From: Rhizobium sp. ACO-34A
Lineage (GTDB): Bacteria > Pseudomonadota > Alphaproteobacteria > Rhizobiales > Rhizobiaceae
Direction: 5' to 3'
Length of the DNA: 64,000 nt
Assembly (NCBI GenBank): GCA_002600635.1
Contig: CP021373.1
Location: forward strand, 186,001 to 250,000
Positions 16,817 through 25,054 of this stretch are shown here, piece by piece. Position numbers and translations under genes: made by a program. Each line of letters begins with the position of its first letter. Within the stretch, counting starts at the first letter, position 1. The notes under the pieces are model-generated. The model did no database searches. It was not told the DNA's origin and was given only the letters and a program-made list of their open reading frames with translations.

Positions 16817-16839
16817 GATGCCGTAGGCATGGAGGGCAC

Positions 16840-17403
16840 ATGATTCACGAATGGCGGAGCTACCGGCTGAAACCCGGTGCGGCGATACCCTATCTCGAAC
16901 TGCTGGCCGATCACGGGCTTCCATTCGTGAGCCGGCATCTGCCGCTGGTCGGTTACTGGCTTGCGGAAACCGGGCCGCTGAATGTGATCCATCATCTCTG
17001 GAGCTATGCGGACTGGGCCGAGCGCGAGGCCTGTCGCGCGGCGCTGGCCGGGGAAGACCAGTGGGTGAAGGGCTTCATTCCCAAGGCCTTCGCGCTGGTC
17101 GAAGAACAGCAGAACCGCATGCTGCGCCTTTCCTCCGGCTCCGGACTTTTCCAAAAGGCGCTCGGGCAAAGACGGGAGCCGCTGCCGGCGCGCGAAGGCG
17201 GATCGCCGCTTTTCGCCGGGGAATGCGCGGTGATCGTCAATGGCGAGACCGATGGTGAAAGCATTGCGGTCTTTCAGCCTGTCTCGGGCGGGCCATGCCA
17301 GCCGCTCTCGCTTCTGCCCCGCACGCCCGATCCGCTGGCGGTCGAATGCACCGGCGGCTCCTGCCCAACCGTTCTGCGGCCACTGGCTTTTTCCCGGTTG
17401 TAG
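16840..17403 (+). CDS. NIPSNAP-family protein
   Basis: 187 residues; ATG after GGAGGG. The first about 100 residues match the NIPSNAP fold (IHEWRSYRLKPG, then GYWLAETGPLNVIHHLWSYADWAER), a dimeric alpha/beta-barrel-type domain common beside catabolic operons. A second, weaker half (AVIVNGETDGESIAVFQPV) has no motif I recognise. Biochemical role unknown; NIPSNAP proteins in bacteria often sit with aromatic or halogenated-compound pathways. Likely belongs to the upstream catabolic block. Confidence 0.82.
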   Translation: MIHEWRSYRLKPGAAIPYLELLADHGLPFVSRHLPLVGYWLAETGPLNVIHHLWSYADWAEREACRAALAGEDQWVKGFIPKAFALVEEQQNRMLRLSSGSGLFQKALGQRREPLPAREGGSPLFAGECAVIVNGETDGESIAVFQPVSGGPCQPLSLLPRTPDPLAVECTGGSCPTVLRPLAFSRL

Positions 17404-17451
17404 AAGAGGCAGCCTCTTATTCGGTATCCGTGATGTTGCACGTTTCGTGAA

Positions 17452-17488
17452 TTGACATGCATGATTGTGTACGGTAATTCACAATCAT
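17452..17488 (+). promoter_or_regulatory. Promoter and operator of the DeoR-family gene
   Basis: A perfect -35 box TTGACA (17452-17457) is followed by a dyad ATGATTGTG (17461-17469) / CACAATCAT (17480-17488) that runs into the start codon. The -10 region is weak (TAATTC at 17 bases). The overlap predicts autoregulation. No Shine-Dalgarno sequence is visible before the start. Confidence 0.5.
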
Positions 17489-18272
17489 GAACAATCACCT
17501 TCCCCTATCCCGGCGCGATGCCATCGAAGCGCGGCTTGCTCTTGGGCAGCAGGTTTCTGCGGCGGCACTCGCCGAAGAGTTCGATGTTTCCGAAGATGCG
17601 ATCCGCCGCGACCTGAGAACGCTGGCGGCGGAAGGCAAGTGCCGCCGGGTCTATGGCGGCGCTCTGCCGCTCGCGCCGACCGGGCGTCCGATGGCTGTGC
17701 GCGTGGGCGAAGGTTCGGTCCGTAAAGGCCAGCTTGCAAAGGTCGCGGCCGCCATGGTCCGGCCGGGAGAGCTTGTCTTCCTCGACAGCGGCAGCACCAA
17801 TCTCGCGATCGTGGATTGCCTCGGCCCGGATCTCGGCCTGACCGTCGCCACCAATTCCATCGACATCGCCGGCGCTGTCGCCAAGAGAGACGATATCGAG
17901 CTTCTGCTGATCGGTGGCGCGGTCAATCGCCATGTCGGGGGCAGTGTCGATACTTCCGCGATTTCAGCCGTCGGCCTGCTCAACATCGATCGCTGCTTCA
18001 TCGGCGCCTGCGCGGTTTCACCGACAACCGGCATGAGCGTGCATGATCATGCAGACGCAGCTTTCAAGCGCGCCCTGATAAAAAACAGCGCGACATGCGC
18101 GGTTCTCGCCACATCCGAGAAGTTTCAGCAAAGCGCTCCCTACCGCATCGCCACGGCGTCGGACATCGAGGTTCTCATCGTGGAGAACGATCTTGCCGCC
18201 ACTGAGGCGGAGCGATTGGTGAATGCGGGCTTCAATCTCGTGAGAGCCGAACCCGCTGCAAAGACAAACTAA
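17487..18272 (+). CDS. DeoR/GlpR-family transcriptional regulator
   Basis: 261 residues. N-terminal DeoR helix-turn-helix: SAAALAEEFDVSEDAIRRDL then LAAEGKCRRVYGGAL (residues 22-60). The sensor half has the DeoR_C phosphosugar motifs FLDSGSTNLAI, TVATNSIDIA and IGGAVNRHVGGS. Regulators of this family usually respond to a sugar phosphate and repress nearby transport or catabolic genes. The downstream MFS transporter (58 bp away) is the likely target. The start codon lies inside the operator dyad and has no ribosome site. Confidence 0.92.
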   Translation: MNNHLPLSRRDAIEARLALGQQVSAAALAEEFDVSEDAIRRDLRTLAAEGKCRRVYGGALPLAPTGRPMAVRVGEGSVRKGQLAKVAAAMVRPGELVFLDSGSTNLAIVDCLGPDLGLTVATNSIDIAGAVAKRDDIELLLIGGAVNRHVGGSVDTSAISAVGLLNIDRCFIGACAVSPTTGMSVHDHADAAFKRALIKNSATCAVLATSEKFQQSAPYRIATASDIEVLIVENDLAATEAERLVNAGFNLVRAEPAAKTN

Positions 18273-18329
18273 GATCAAGGCTCAATCAGGACAGGTGTTT
18301 TGACCCTGATCTTACCCCAAGGAAACGAC

Positions 18330-19469
18330 ATGCTTTCTGCAGATCGGCCGGCGACCCGGCTGGCGACACGCCTTGCTTTTCTAGTGGCCGGGTTCGGTCT
18401 TGCCTGCTGGGCGCCGCTCGTGCCCTTCGCCAAGGAACGGCTGGGTGTCGATGACGGCGTTCTCGGCGTCCTGCTTCTCTGTCTCGGCCTTGGGTCGGTG
18501 GCGGCGATGCTTGCGACCGGCGTGCTGAACGCGCGTTTCGGCAGCAAGCCGATCATCATTACAGGCGGTCTTGGAATGGCGGTCGTCCTGCCGGTTCTCA
18601 CGCTGGCCAGCACGCCGGTGACATTCGCCATCGCATTGGCGATTTTCGGCGGAACCCTCGGCTCCCTCGAGGTTGCGATGAACATTCATGCCGTGGAAGT
18701 CGAGAAGGCGGCGGTCCGCCCGCTGATGTCCGGCTTCCATGCCATGTTCAGCATTGGCGGCTTTGCCGGTTCGCTGCTGATGACCGTATTGCTTTCCGCC
18801 AATGCCGGGGCATTCACCGCGACCGTCATCTGTGCCGCAATGATGATCGCCGGAATTGTCGTGGCATGGCCTCGGCTTCTCGATACGGCACAGGCGGGGG
18901 ATGCACCGCTGTTTGCGGTTCCGCGCGGGGCCGTCCTGCTGCTCGCCATTCTGGCTGCCATCGTCTTTCTGGTCGAAGGCGCTGTTCTCGACTGGAGCGC
19001 CCTGTTCCTGACATCCGGCGGCATCGTTCCCACCGAACAGGGCGGCATCGGCTATATCCTGTTCGCCATCGCCATGACGACCGCCCGGCTCACTGGAGAC
19101 ACCCTGACCGCAAGGCTTGGCGACCGGGCCACGCTGCTCTGGGGCGGGGCCGTTGCCATCGTCGGCTTCGTGATCGTTCTTGCCAGTCCGATCAGGCTTC
19201 TCGCCCTGAGCGGCTTCCTGCTGATCGGACTGGGCGCGGCCAACATCGTGCCGGTGCTGTTCCGCCGGGGCGGATCGCAAACCGTCATGCCGCCCGGACT
19301 GGCCGTGGCCGCGATTACCATGATCGGCTATGCCGGTGTCCTGCTCGGCCCGGCAAGCATCGGCTTCGTGGCAAATCACGTCGGCCTGCCGGGGGCCTTC
19401 TGGATGCTCGTTGGGCTGCTTTGCGTCGTTCCGCTCTGCGCCGGGCTTGCCACCCGCTCGAAACACTGA
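18330..19469 (+). CDS. Major facilitator superfamily transporter
   Basis: 379 residues from the ATG after AAGGAAA; a TTG ten codons upstream is less likely. Twelve hydrophobic segments; GTLGSLEVAMNIHAVEVEK and the MSGFHAMFSIGGFAGS stretch are the pattern of the YbjJ/fucose-permease-like MFS subgroup. Substrate unknown, perhaps a sugar or sugar alcohol given the DeoR regulator upstream. Followed after 8 bp by the VOC gene, probably co-transcribed. Confidence 0.88.
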   Translation: MLSADRPATRLATRLAFLVAGFGLACWAPLVPFAKERLGVDDGVLGVLLLCLGLGSVAAMLATGVLNARFGSKPIIITGGLGMAVVLPVLTLASTPVTFAIALAIFGGTLGSLEVAMNIHAVEVEKAAVRPLMSGFHAMFSIGGFAGSLLMTVLLSANAGAFTATVICAAMMIAGIVVAWPRLLDTAQAGDAPLFAVPRGAVLLLAILAAIVFLVEGAVLDWSALFLTSGGIVPTEQGGIGYILFAIAMTTARLTGDTLTARLGDRATLLWGGAVAIVGFVIVLASPIRLLALSGFLLIGLGAANIVPVLFRRGGSQTVMPPGLAVAAITMIGYAGVLLGPASIGFVANHVGLPGAFWMLVGLLCVVPLCAGLATRSKH

Positions 19470-19477
19470 GAGGCACC

Positions 19478-19861
19478 ATGCGTATCGCCCATTCCGCGCT
19501 GTGGACCAGAGACCTCGACGCCACCGCCGCCTTCTGGGAGCGCTACTTCGGGGCGACGGTGGGTGGACCCTATCGCAGCAAGAGGCGGGAAGGTTTCGTA
19601 TCCCGCTTCGTCCACCTGCCCGGTGGGGCCGATGAGATCGAACTGATGACGCGGCCGTGGATCGGACGTGCCCCGGAAAACGAGCATGTCGGTTGGGATC
19701 ACGTCGCCGTCTCGCTCGGCAGCAGGGAGGCCGTGGATGAACTTGCCCGGCGTTGCGGCGAAAATGGTTGTCTTGCCTCCGGTCCCCGCATGACCGGCGA
19801 TGGCTTCTACGAAGCCGTGATCCTTATGCCGGACGGAACGCCCGTGGAGATCACGGAATAA
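19478..19861 (+). CDS. VOC-superfamily (glyoxalase/bleomycin-resistance-like) protein
   Basis: 127 residues. A single vicinal-oxygen-chelate domain: HSALWTRDLDATAAFWERYF at the N-terminus, HVGWDHVAVSLGS in the centre, and C-terminal ILMPDGTPVEITE with the metal-ligand Glu. Such proteins are metal-dependent isomerases/dioxygenases or drug-binding proteins; which applies is not visible. Lies 8 bp after the MFS stop and has an AGAGGCACC ribosome site. Confidence 0.88.
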   Translation: MRIAHSALWTRDLDATAAFWERYFGATVGGPYRSKRREGFVSRFVHLPGGADEIELMTRPWIGRAPENEHVGWDHVAVSLGSREAVDELARRCGENGCLASGPRMTGDGFYEAVILMPDGTPVEITE

Positions 19862-20024
19862 CGGCTTCGATCACGCCTGTTGATCGACAATCCGGTTCGT
19901 CACCCCCGGAAACGTTGCAATCTCCGTGTGGCGAAGGCTGGCGGTGGTCTCGGCCACCGCCAGCGCATTTTCGCGTTGCTGGAAATCCTCACACGTCAGG
20001 AGAACGGCAAATCCCGATCCCAAT

Positions 20025-20044
20025 TGTTCGAAATTAGTTGAACC
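20025..20044. promoter_or_regulatory. ArsR-type operator candidate, site A
   Basis: TGTTCGAAATTAGTTGAACC: GTTC-N10-GAAC with AT-rich centre, one of three related 20-bp sites around the MFS-arsR pair. Confidence 0.55.
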
Positions 20045-20069
20045 ATTCGCCAGGGAGTGGCACATGGTT

Positions 20070-20089
20070 GGTTCGATAATATTCGAACC
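20070..20089. promoter_or_regulatory. ArsR-type operator candidate, site B
   Basis: GGTTCGATAATATTCGAACC, the most symmetric of the three; the dyad extends outward to 11-bp perfect arms (20066-20093). Centre lies 45 bp from site A and 47 bp before the MFS start. Confidence 0.6.
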
Positions 20090-20126
20090 AACCTCATGCA
20101 TCGCCGACAGGCCGCGGAACTTCGCC

Positions 20127-21326
20127 ATGACGACAGCCAGCAGCATTTCCTACACCCGGCGACACGGTGCCGGCTTCGCGATCGCATCGCTCGGCAGCGG
20201 CCTGATGATGGCGAGCGCCAGCGCCCCTTCCCCCTTCTATCCGGTGCTGCAGCGGGAGATGGCGTTTTCCGATGTCACCATGACGGCGATCTTTGCGGTT
20301 TATGCGATCGTCCTGCTGTTCACCCTGCTGGTCGGCGGTTCCAGCTCCGACCATGTGGGCCGGCGGCCGATCCTGTCGCTGGCATTCGTGCTGCTGGCGC
20401 TATCGGCTCTCGTTTTCGAGGCCGCGACATCGCCGCTTGGCCTGATCGGCGCGCGAGCGCTTCAGGGCATTGCCTGCGCGTTTCTGCTTTCCACGCTGTC
20501 GGCCGCCATCGTCGATCTGGAGCCGCCCTCCCGGCAGGGGCTTGCCGCCGTCTGCAACTCGATCCTTCCGCTGGTCGGCCTTGCCGCGGGCGCGCTGGCT
20601 TCGGGCATCGTCATGGAGCATGCGAGCGCTCCGAAAATCGACGTCTTCGTCGCCATCACCGTCATCAGCCTCATTCTGGCCGCGGCTGTCTGGCTGCTGC
20701 CGGAAACATCCCCGCGGCATGAAGGCTTGCTTCAGGCCCTCATGCCGCGCCTTGGCGTACCCGTCGCCGCGCGTTCCGCCTTCTGGCAAAGCGCGCCCGC
20801 GATCATCGCGGGATGGGCGACCGGCGGTCTCTATCTGTCGCTCGGCGCGCCCATCGTCGCTGTTGTCTTCGGCATTCATAGCTATCTGATGCAGGGTGCG
20901 GTGGTGACGCTGATTTCCGGCACCGGCGCGCTCGCCTGTTTCATCGCCAGAACCCATCAGCCGCGCCGGATCATGCTTTATGGCACGTTCGCGCTCTCTG
21001 TCGGGACCGCCCTTACGCTGGCCGGGATCTGGATCGGCTCCCTCACCGTCTATCTTGTTGCGCTTGCATTTGCCGGAACGGGCTTCGGAACCTGCTTCTA
21101 CGGCTCGCTTCGAACCATCGTGCCGCTGAGCCCGCCCGACGAGCGCGGCGAACTCTTCGCCTCGATCTTCACGCTGAGCTATCTGGCCTTCGGCCTGCCG
21201 GTCGTCTTTGCCGGTCTGGCGCTTCCCCATGCCGGACTACTCGCGACAGTCCTCGTCTACGGCACCACCATCGCGGTCATGGCGGCCATTGCCGGGCTAT
21301 GGCGCAAATGCGGGTCGAATACCTGA
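20127..21326 (+). CDS. Major facilitator superfamily transporter (drug-efflux-like)
   Basis: 399 residues starting MTTASSISYTRRHGAG; longer in-frame starts would include the operator sites and have no ribosome site, though the one here is also weak (GCGGAAC). Twelve hydrophobic segments, the cytoplasmic loop motif GGSSSDHVGRRPIL (MFS motif A, residues about 65-78) and RALQGIACAFLLST. Paired with an ArsR-family regulator 88 bp downstream, with matching operators before both genes, so expression is probably induced by a compound sensed by that regulator and exported by this protein. Confidence 0.87.
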   Translation: MTTASSISYTRRHGAGFAIASLGSGLMMASASAPSPFYPVLQREMAFSDVTMTAIFAVYAIVLLFTLLVGGSSSDHVGRRPILSLAFVLLALSALVFEAATSPLGLIGARALQGIACAFLLSTLSAAIVDLEPPSRQGLAAVCNSILPLVGLAAGALASGIVMEHASAPKIDVFVAITVISLILAAAVWLLPETSPRHEGLLQALMPRLGVPVAARSAFWQSAPAIIAGWATGGLYLSLGAPIVAVVFGIHSYLMQGAVVTLISGTGALACFIARTHQPRRIMLYGTFALSVGTALTLAGIWIGSLTVYLVALAFAGTGFGTCFYGSLRTIVPLSPPDERGELFASIFTLSYLAFGLPVVFAGLALPHAGLLATVLVYGTTIAVMAAIAGLWRKCGSNT

Positions 21327-21394
21327 TTGGCGAGAGCGTGCGGCATCGCCGCGCATCGGCGCGTTCCCGCATTCCGGGCTAGGATGGCAAACTG

Positions 21395-21414
21395 TGTTCC
21401 ATTATGGTTGAACG
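21395..21414. promoter_or_regulatory. ArsR-type operator candidate, site C
   Basis: TGTTCCATTATGGTTGAACG ends one base before the regulator's ATG. Same GTTC-N10-GAAC frame as sites A and B, predicting autoregulation. Confidence 0.5.
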
Positions 21415-21783
21415 ATGAACGATCAGACCGTCTCGTCACCCCTTGAGCTGCATCATCCCGAGCGCGAGGAACTCGTGCTGACGCAGGTGCTGTTTGCGCT
21501 GAGCGATCCGGGGCGGCTGGAGATCGTGCTGCAGCTGGCGACGGGTCCGCTGGAGATGGCCCATTGCCATCTGAACGATCCGTCCCTGCCAAAATCGACG
21601 AAATCTCATCTGATGAAGGTGCTGCGCGAAGCGGGCGTGATCCGCAACGAGCCCAAGGGGCGAGGCCGGGTGCTGAGCCTGCGGCGCGACGATCTCGACC
21701 ATCGCTTTCCGGGTTTGCTCGACGCCGTCCTGAGGGCCGCCTCTTCCCCGGAGGCAAGCCCACACCGCCCTTCAGGGGCGTGA
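21415..21783 (+). CDS. ArsR/SmtB-family transcriptional regulator
   Basis: 122 residues. Winged-helix core ALSDPGRLEIVLQLATGPLE, STKSHLMKVLREAGVI recognition helix and RGRGRVLSLRRDDLD wing. No cysteine pair typical of metal-sensing ArsR (no C-x-C), so it probably senses an organic ligand. Located behind an MFS gene, a common regulator-exporter pair. The start has no clear Shine-Dalgarno, and an operator-like site abuts it. Confidence 0.9.
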   Translation: MNDQTVSSPLELHHPEREELVLTQVLFALSDPGRLEIVLQLATGPLEMAHCHLNDPSLPKSTKSHLMKVLREAGVIRNEPKGRGRVLSLRRDDLDHRFPGLLDAVLRAASSPEASPHRPSGA

Positions 21784-21830
21784 AACTGTCCACCCTTCGT
21801 CTCTCACGAGTTCCCAATGCAAGATGAAAA

Positions 21831-21865
21831 AGCCGGCGGGATGCCTGAAATGCATCCCGCCGGCT
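21831..21865 (-). terminator. Terminator of the RND operon (probably bidirectional)
   Basis: AGCCGGCGGGATGC and its perfect complement around a seven-base loop. On the minus strand the stem is followed by TTTTTCATC, so it ends the RND transcript; it also lies 48 bp after the convergent ArsR stop. Confidence 0.8.
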
Positions 21866-21887
21866 GTGATCTGGTGCCCGTGTCTGC

Positions 21888-24800
21888 TTACTCGGCCGCC
21901 ATGGCGGTGGTCGGCTGCTGCACGGTTTCCTCTTCCCCAGCGCTGTCAGGGGTATCGGCATGCGCCTTGGGCTCGCGTCCGAAGAACAGCGCGTAGGCCG
22001 CCGGCAGCACGAGAACGGTCAGCACGGTCGCCACGAGAATGCCGCCCATCATCGCATAGGCGAGCGGCCCCCAGAAGACCCCGCGGGAAATCGGGATCAG
22101 CGCCAGGACGGCGGTCAGCGCCGTCAGCATGATCGGGCGGAAACGTCTCACGGCCGCGCCGACGATCGCTTCCTGCCGCGCCATGCCCGCCTTGATGTCC
22201 TGATCGATCTGGTCGATCAGGATGATCGAATTGCGGATGATGATGCCGAGCAGCGCGATGACGCCGAGGATGGCGACGAAGCCGAACGGTGCGCCGCTGA
22301 TCAGCAACGCCGCCGCCGCACCGATGATGCCGAGCGGTCCCGTTGCCAGCACCAGCATGGCCTTGCCGAAATGCTGCAGCTGGGCCATCAGCAGCAACAC
22401 GATGACAAGCAGCATGATCGGCGCCTTGGCGGCAATCGAGGCCTGGCTCTCGGCTGCGTCTTCCGCACCGCCCTGGATTTCGATGCTGTAACCGGCCGGC
22501 AGGCTGTCGCGCAGATCCTTCATGTCGGCATACATCTTCATGGCCACGTCATTCGGCTGCACGTCGTCGGGCAGGGTTGCCCTGACGGTGATCGTCGGCA
22601 GGCGGTTGCGCCGCCATTCGATGCCCTGTTCGAGCACCGGCTCGATCCTTGCGAGCTGCGAAACCGGCACGAAGCCGCCGAAATCCGTCGGCACGTAGAC
22701 AGAGTTCACCGCGGAAAGCAGCGAGCGGGTATCGTCCTGCTCGCGCAGCACGATCGATACGGTTTCCTCGCCATCGCGGAAATTGTCGAGGGGAACGCCG
22801 CTCATCGCCGCCTGCAGCATCTGCCGGATGCGCTGGGAGGTTACGCCGAGCGCGCGGGCGCGATCCTGATCGATGACGAGCTTCATCGCGGTCACGGGTT
22901 CCAGCCAGTCGTCATGCACGGCGCTCAGCCGCGGATCGGCATTGAACCTTGCCTTCACCTCGTCGGCGATGCGGCGCACCTCCTGGCGATCCTGGCCCAT
23001 GATGCGCATCTGCACGGGCCATCCGGTCGGGGGGCCAAGGAACAGCCGGTCGACCTTGCCGCGGATGGACGGAAAGTCCTCCGCCAGAATGTCGCGCAGC
23101 TTGACGATCAGCCTTTCGCGGGCCGGCTCGTCATTGGCCATGATGAGCATCTGGGCGAAGTTCGGATTGCGAAGCTGCTGGTCGAGCGGCAGGAAGAAGC
23201 GCGGCGCGCCTTCGCCGATATAGGTGGCGACGAACTTCTTGTCCGGATCGGGCATGATCCTGTCTTCCATCGCGCGCGCCTGCGTTTCTACTTCCTTGAT
23301 GCTGGTTCCCTCGGGAAGCCAGAGATCGACAAGGATTTCGGGACGCGACGACTGCGGGAAGAAGTTCTGCGGAATGAACTGGAAGGCCCACAGGCTGGTG
23401 GCGAAGGTCACGAGCGTCATGGCGAGCACAATGACGCGGTGGTGAACGGCCCAGCCGACAGTCGAGCGCAGTCCGCGATAGAAGCGCGTGTCGAACACGT
23501 CGTGATGCTCGCCGGCATGGGCACGCTGCTTCAGGATCATGTGGCCGAGCCACGGCGTGAAATAGACCGCGACGAACCAGGATGTGACGAGCGCGATGCC
23601 AACGACGTAAAACAGCGAGCGCACGTATTCGCCGGCAGTCGATGCCGCGAAGCCGACGGGAATGAAGCCGGCGGTGGTGATCAGCGTTCCGGTCAACATG
23701 GGAAATGCGGTCGATGAATAGGCGAAGCTCGCCGCATCGATCTTGACCAGCCCTTCTTCGAGCTTTCTTTCCATCAGTTCGACGACGATCATCGCATCGT
23801 CGACCAGCAGGCCGAGCGCGATGATGAGCGCGCCGAGCGAGATGCGCTGAAGATCGATGCCGAGTTCGTACATGATGGCGAAGGTGGCCGCGAGAACCAG
23901 CGGAATGGTGATCGCGATGACGAGGCCCGACCGCCAGCCGATGGAGAGGAACGAGACCACGAGCACGATCGCCAGCGCCTCCATCAGCGCCTGCATGAAT
24001 TCGCCGACGGCTTCCGTCACGACTTCCGGCTGGTTGGAGATCTGCTGGACGGACACGCCATACGGCAGGCTTTCCTCGAAGCGCTGGTAGGTTGCTTCCA
24101 CCGCGTGGCCGACATCGGTCACCTTGAAGCCCTTGGCCATGACCACGCCGACCTGCACGCTGTCTGCGCCGTTGAAGCGGAACTTGCGCTGGTAGGGATC
24201 CTCAAGCCCGGCCGTGACAGTGGCGATGTCGCCGAGACGGGTGATCTGCCCGCCGGCATTGAGGCGCAGTTCGCGGATATCCTCCGCGCGCTTCACGTCG
24301 CCCTCGACCGAAATCCTGACCGAACGTATCCCTGTATCGACGGTGCCGGCGGCATCGACGTTGTTCTGGCCCTTGATGGCGCTCTGCAGGTCGAGGAGCG
24401 TCAGTCCGCGCTCGGCGAGCGCCTTCGAGGAGACGTCGATGAAGATCTTTTCCGGCTGGTCGCCGAGAATGACGGCCTTCTCCACGCCGGGCGTGGTCAG
24501 CAGCATGTCGCGCGCCTGGATGGCGATCTTCTTCAATTCGGGATAGGTGAAGCCATCGCCGCTGATCGAATGCAGCGTGATGTAGGTATCGCCGAATTCG
24601 TCGTTGAAATAGGGGCCGAGCAATCCATCGGGAAGCTCGCTGGAGATATCGCCGACCTTCTTGCGCACCTGATAGAAGGCGTCCGCCACGTCGGCGGCAT
24701 TGGTGTCGCCCTTGACCTGCAGGGTGATGATCGCGCTGCCGGCGCGGGTGTAGGACTTCACCCAGTCCAGATGCGGCGTTTCCTGCAGCTTGCGTTCGAT

Positions 24801-25028
24801 CTTGTTGACGACCTGGTCCTGCATTTCCTGAATGGAGGAACCGGGCCAGACGGCCTGCACGACCATGACGCGGAAGGTGAAATCCGGGTCTTCCTTCTGG
24901 CCCATGCGCATCAGGCCGAGAACCCCGGTAATCAGGATCAGGCCGAACAGGAAGCGGGCGATGCTGGGATGGCCGATGGCCCACCGCGACAGGTTGAAGG
25001 GGCGCTTTTCTTCGCTCGATGTCGTCAT
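21888..25028 (-). CDS. RND-family multidrug efflux transporter permease
   Basis: 1046 residues, normal for AcrB-type inner-membrane pumps. The N-terminus starts RWAIGHPSIARFLFGLILI (membrane segment 1); the proton-relay Asp pair is in LGLLVDDAMIVVELM (about residue 405), and FVAILGVIALLGIIIRNSII precedes the last segments. AAGGAA lies before the start. It works with the adaptor encoded 26 bp upstream; no outer-membrane channel is encoded here, so it must use a TolC-type protein from elsewhere. Substrates unknown. Regulated probably by the adjacent TetR repressor. Confidence 0.95.
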   Translation of the reverse strand: MTTSSEEKRPFNLSRWAIGHPSIARFLFGLILITGVLGLMRMGQKEDPDFTFRVMVVQAVWPGSSIQEMQDQVVNKIERKLQETPHLDWVKSYTRAGSAIITLQVKGDTNAADVADAFYQVRKKVGDISSELPDGLLGPYFNDEFGDTYITLHSISGDGFTYPELKKIAIQARDMLLTTPGVEKAVILGDQPEKIFIDVSSKALAERGLTLLDLQSAIKGQNNVDAAGTVDTGIRSVRISVEGDVKRAEDIRELRLNAGGQITRLGDIATVTAGLEDPYQRKFRFNGADSVQVGVVMAKGFKVTDVGHAVEATYQRFEESLPYGVSVQQISNQPEVVTEAVGEFMQALMEALAIVLVVSFLSIGWRSGLVIAITIPLVLAATFAIMYELGIDLQRISLGALIIALGLLVDDAMIVVELMERKLEEGLVKIDAASFAYSSTAFPMLTGTLITTAGFIPVGFAASTAGEYVRSLFYVVGIALVTSWFVAVYFTPWLGHMILKQRAHAGEHHDVFDTRFYRGLRSTVGWAVHHRVIVLAMTLVTFATSLWAFQFIPQNFFPQSSRPEILVDLWLPEGTSIKEVETQARAMEDRIMPDPDKKFVATYIGEGAPRFFLPLDQQLRNPNFAQMLIMANDEPARERLIVKLRDILAEDFPSIRGKVDRLFLGPPTGWPVQMRIMGQDRQEVRRIADEVKARFNADPRLSAVHDDWLEPVTAMKLVIDQDRARALGVTSQRIRQMLQAAMSGVPLDNFRDGEETVSIVLREQDDTRSLLSAVNSVYVPTDFGGFVPVSQLARIEPVLEQGIEWRRNRLPTITVRATLPDDVQPNDVAMKMYADMKDLRDSLPAGYSIEIQGGAEDAAESQASIAAKAPIMLLVIVLLLMAQLQHFGKAMLVLATGPLGIIGAAAALLISGAPFGFVAILGVIALLGIIIRNSIILIDQIDQDIKAGMARQEAIVGAAVRRFRPIMLTALTAVLALIPISRGVFWGPLAYAMMGGILVATVLTVLVLPAAYALFFGREPKAHADTPDSAGEEETVQQPTTAMAAE

Positions 25029-25054
25029 GACGATATTCCTTCCAGCCGGCCGGT

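Noticed and set aside
21960..23717. 585-codon plus-strand frame opposite the RND pump
   Set aside because: The RND protein on the minus strand is complete with its proton-relay motif; the mirror frame has only low-complexity His/Asp/Arg translation.
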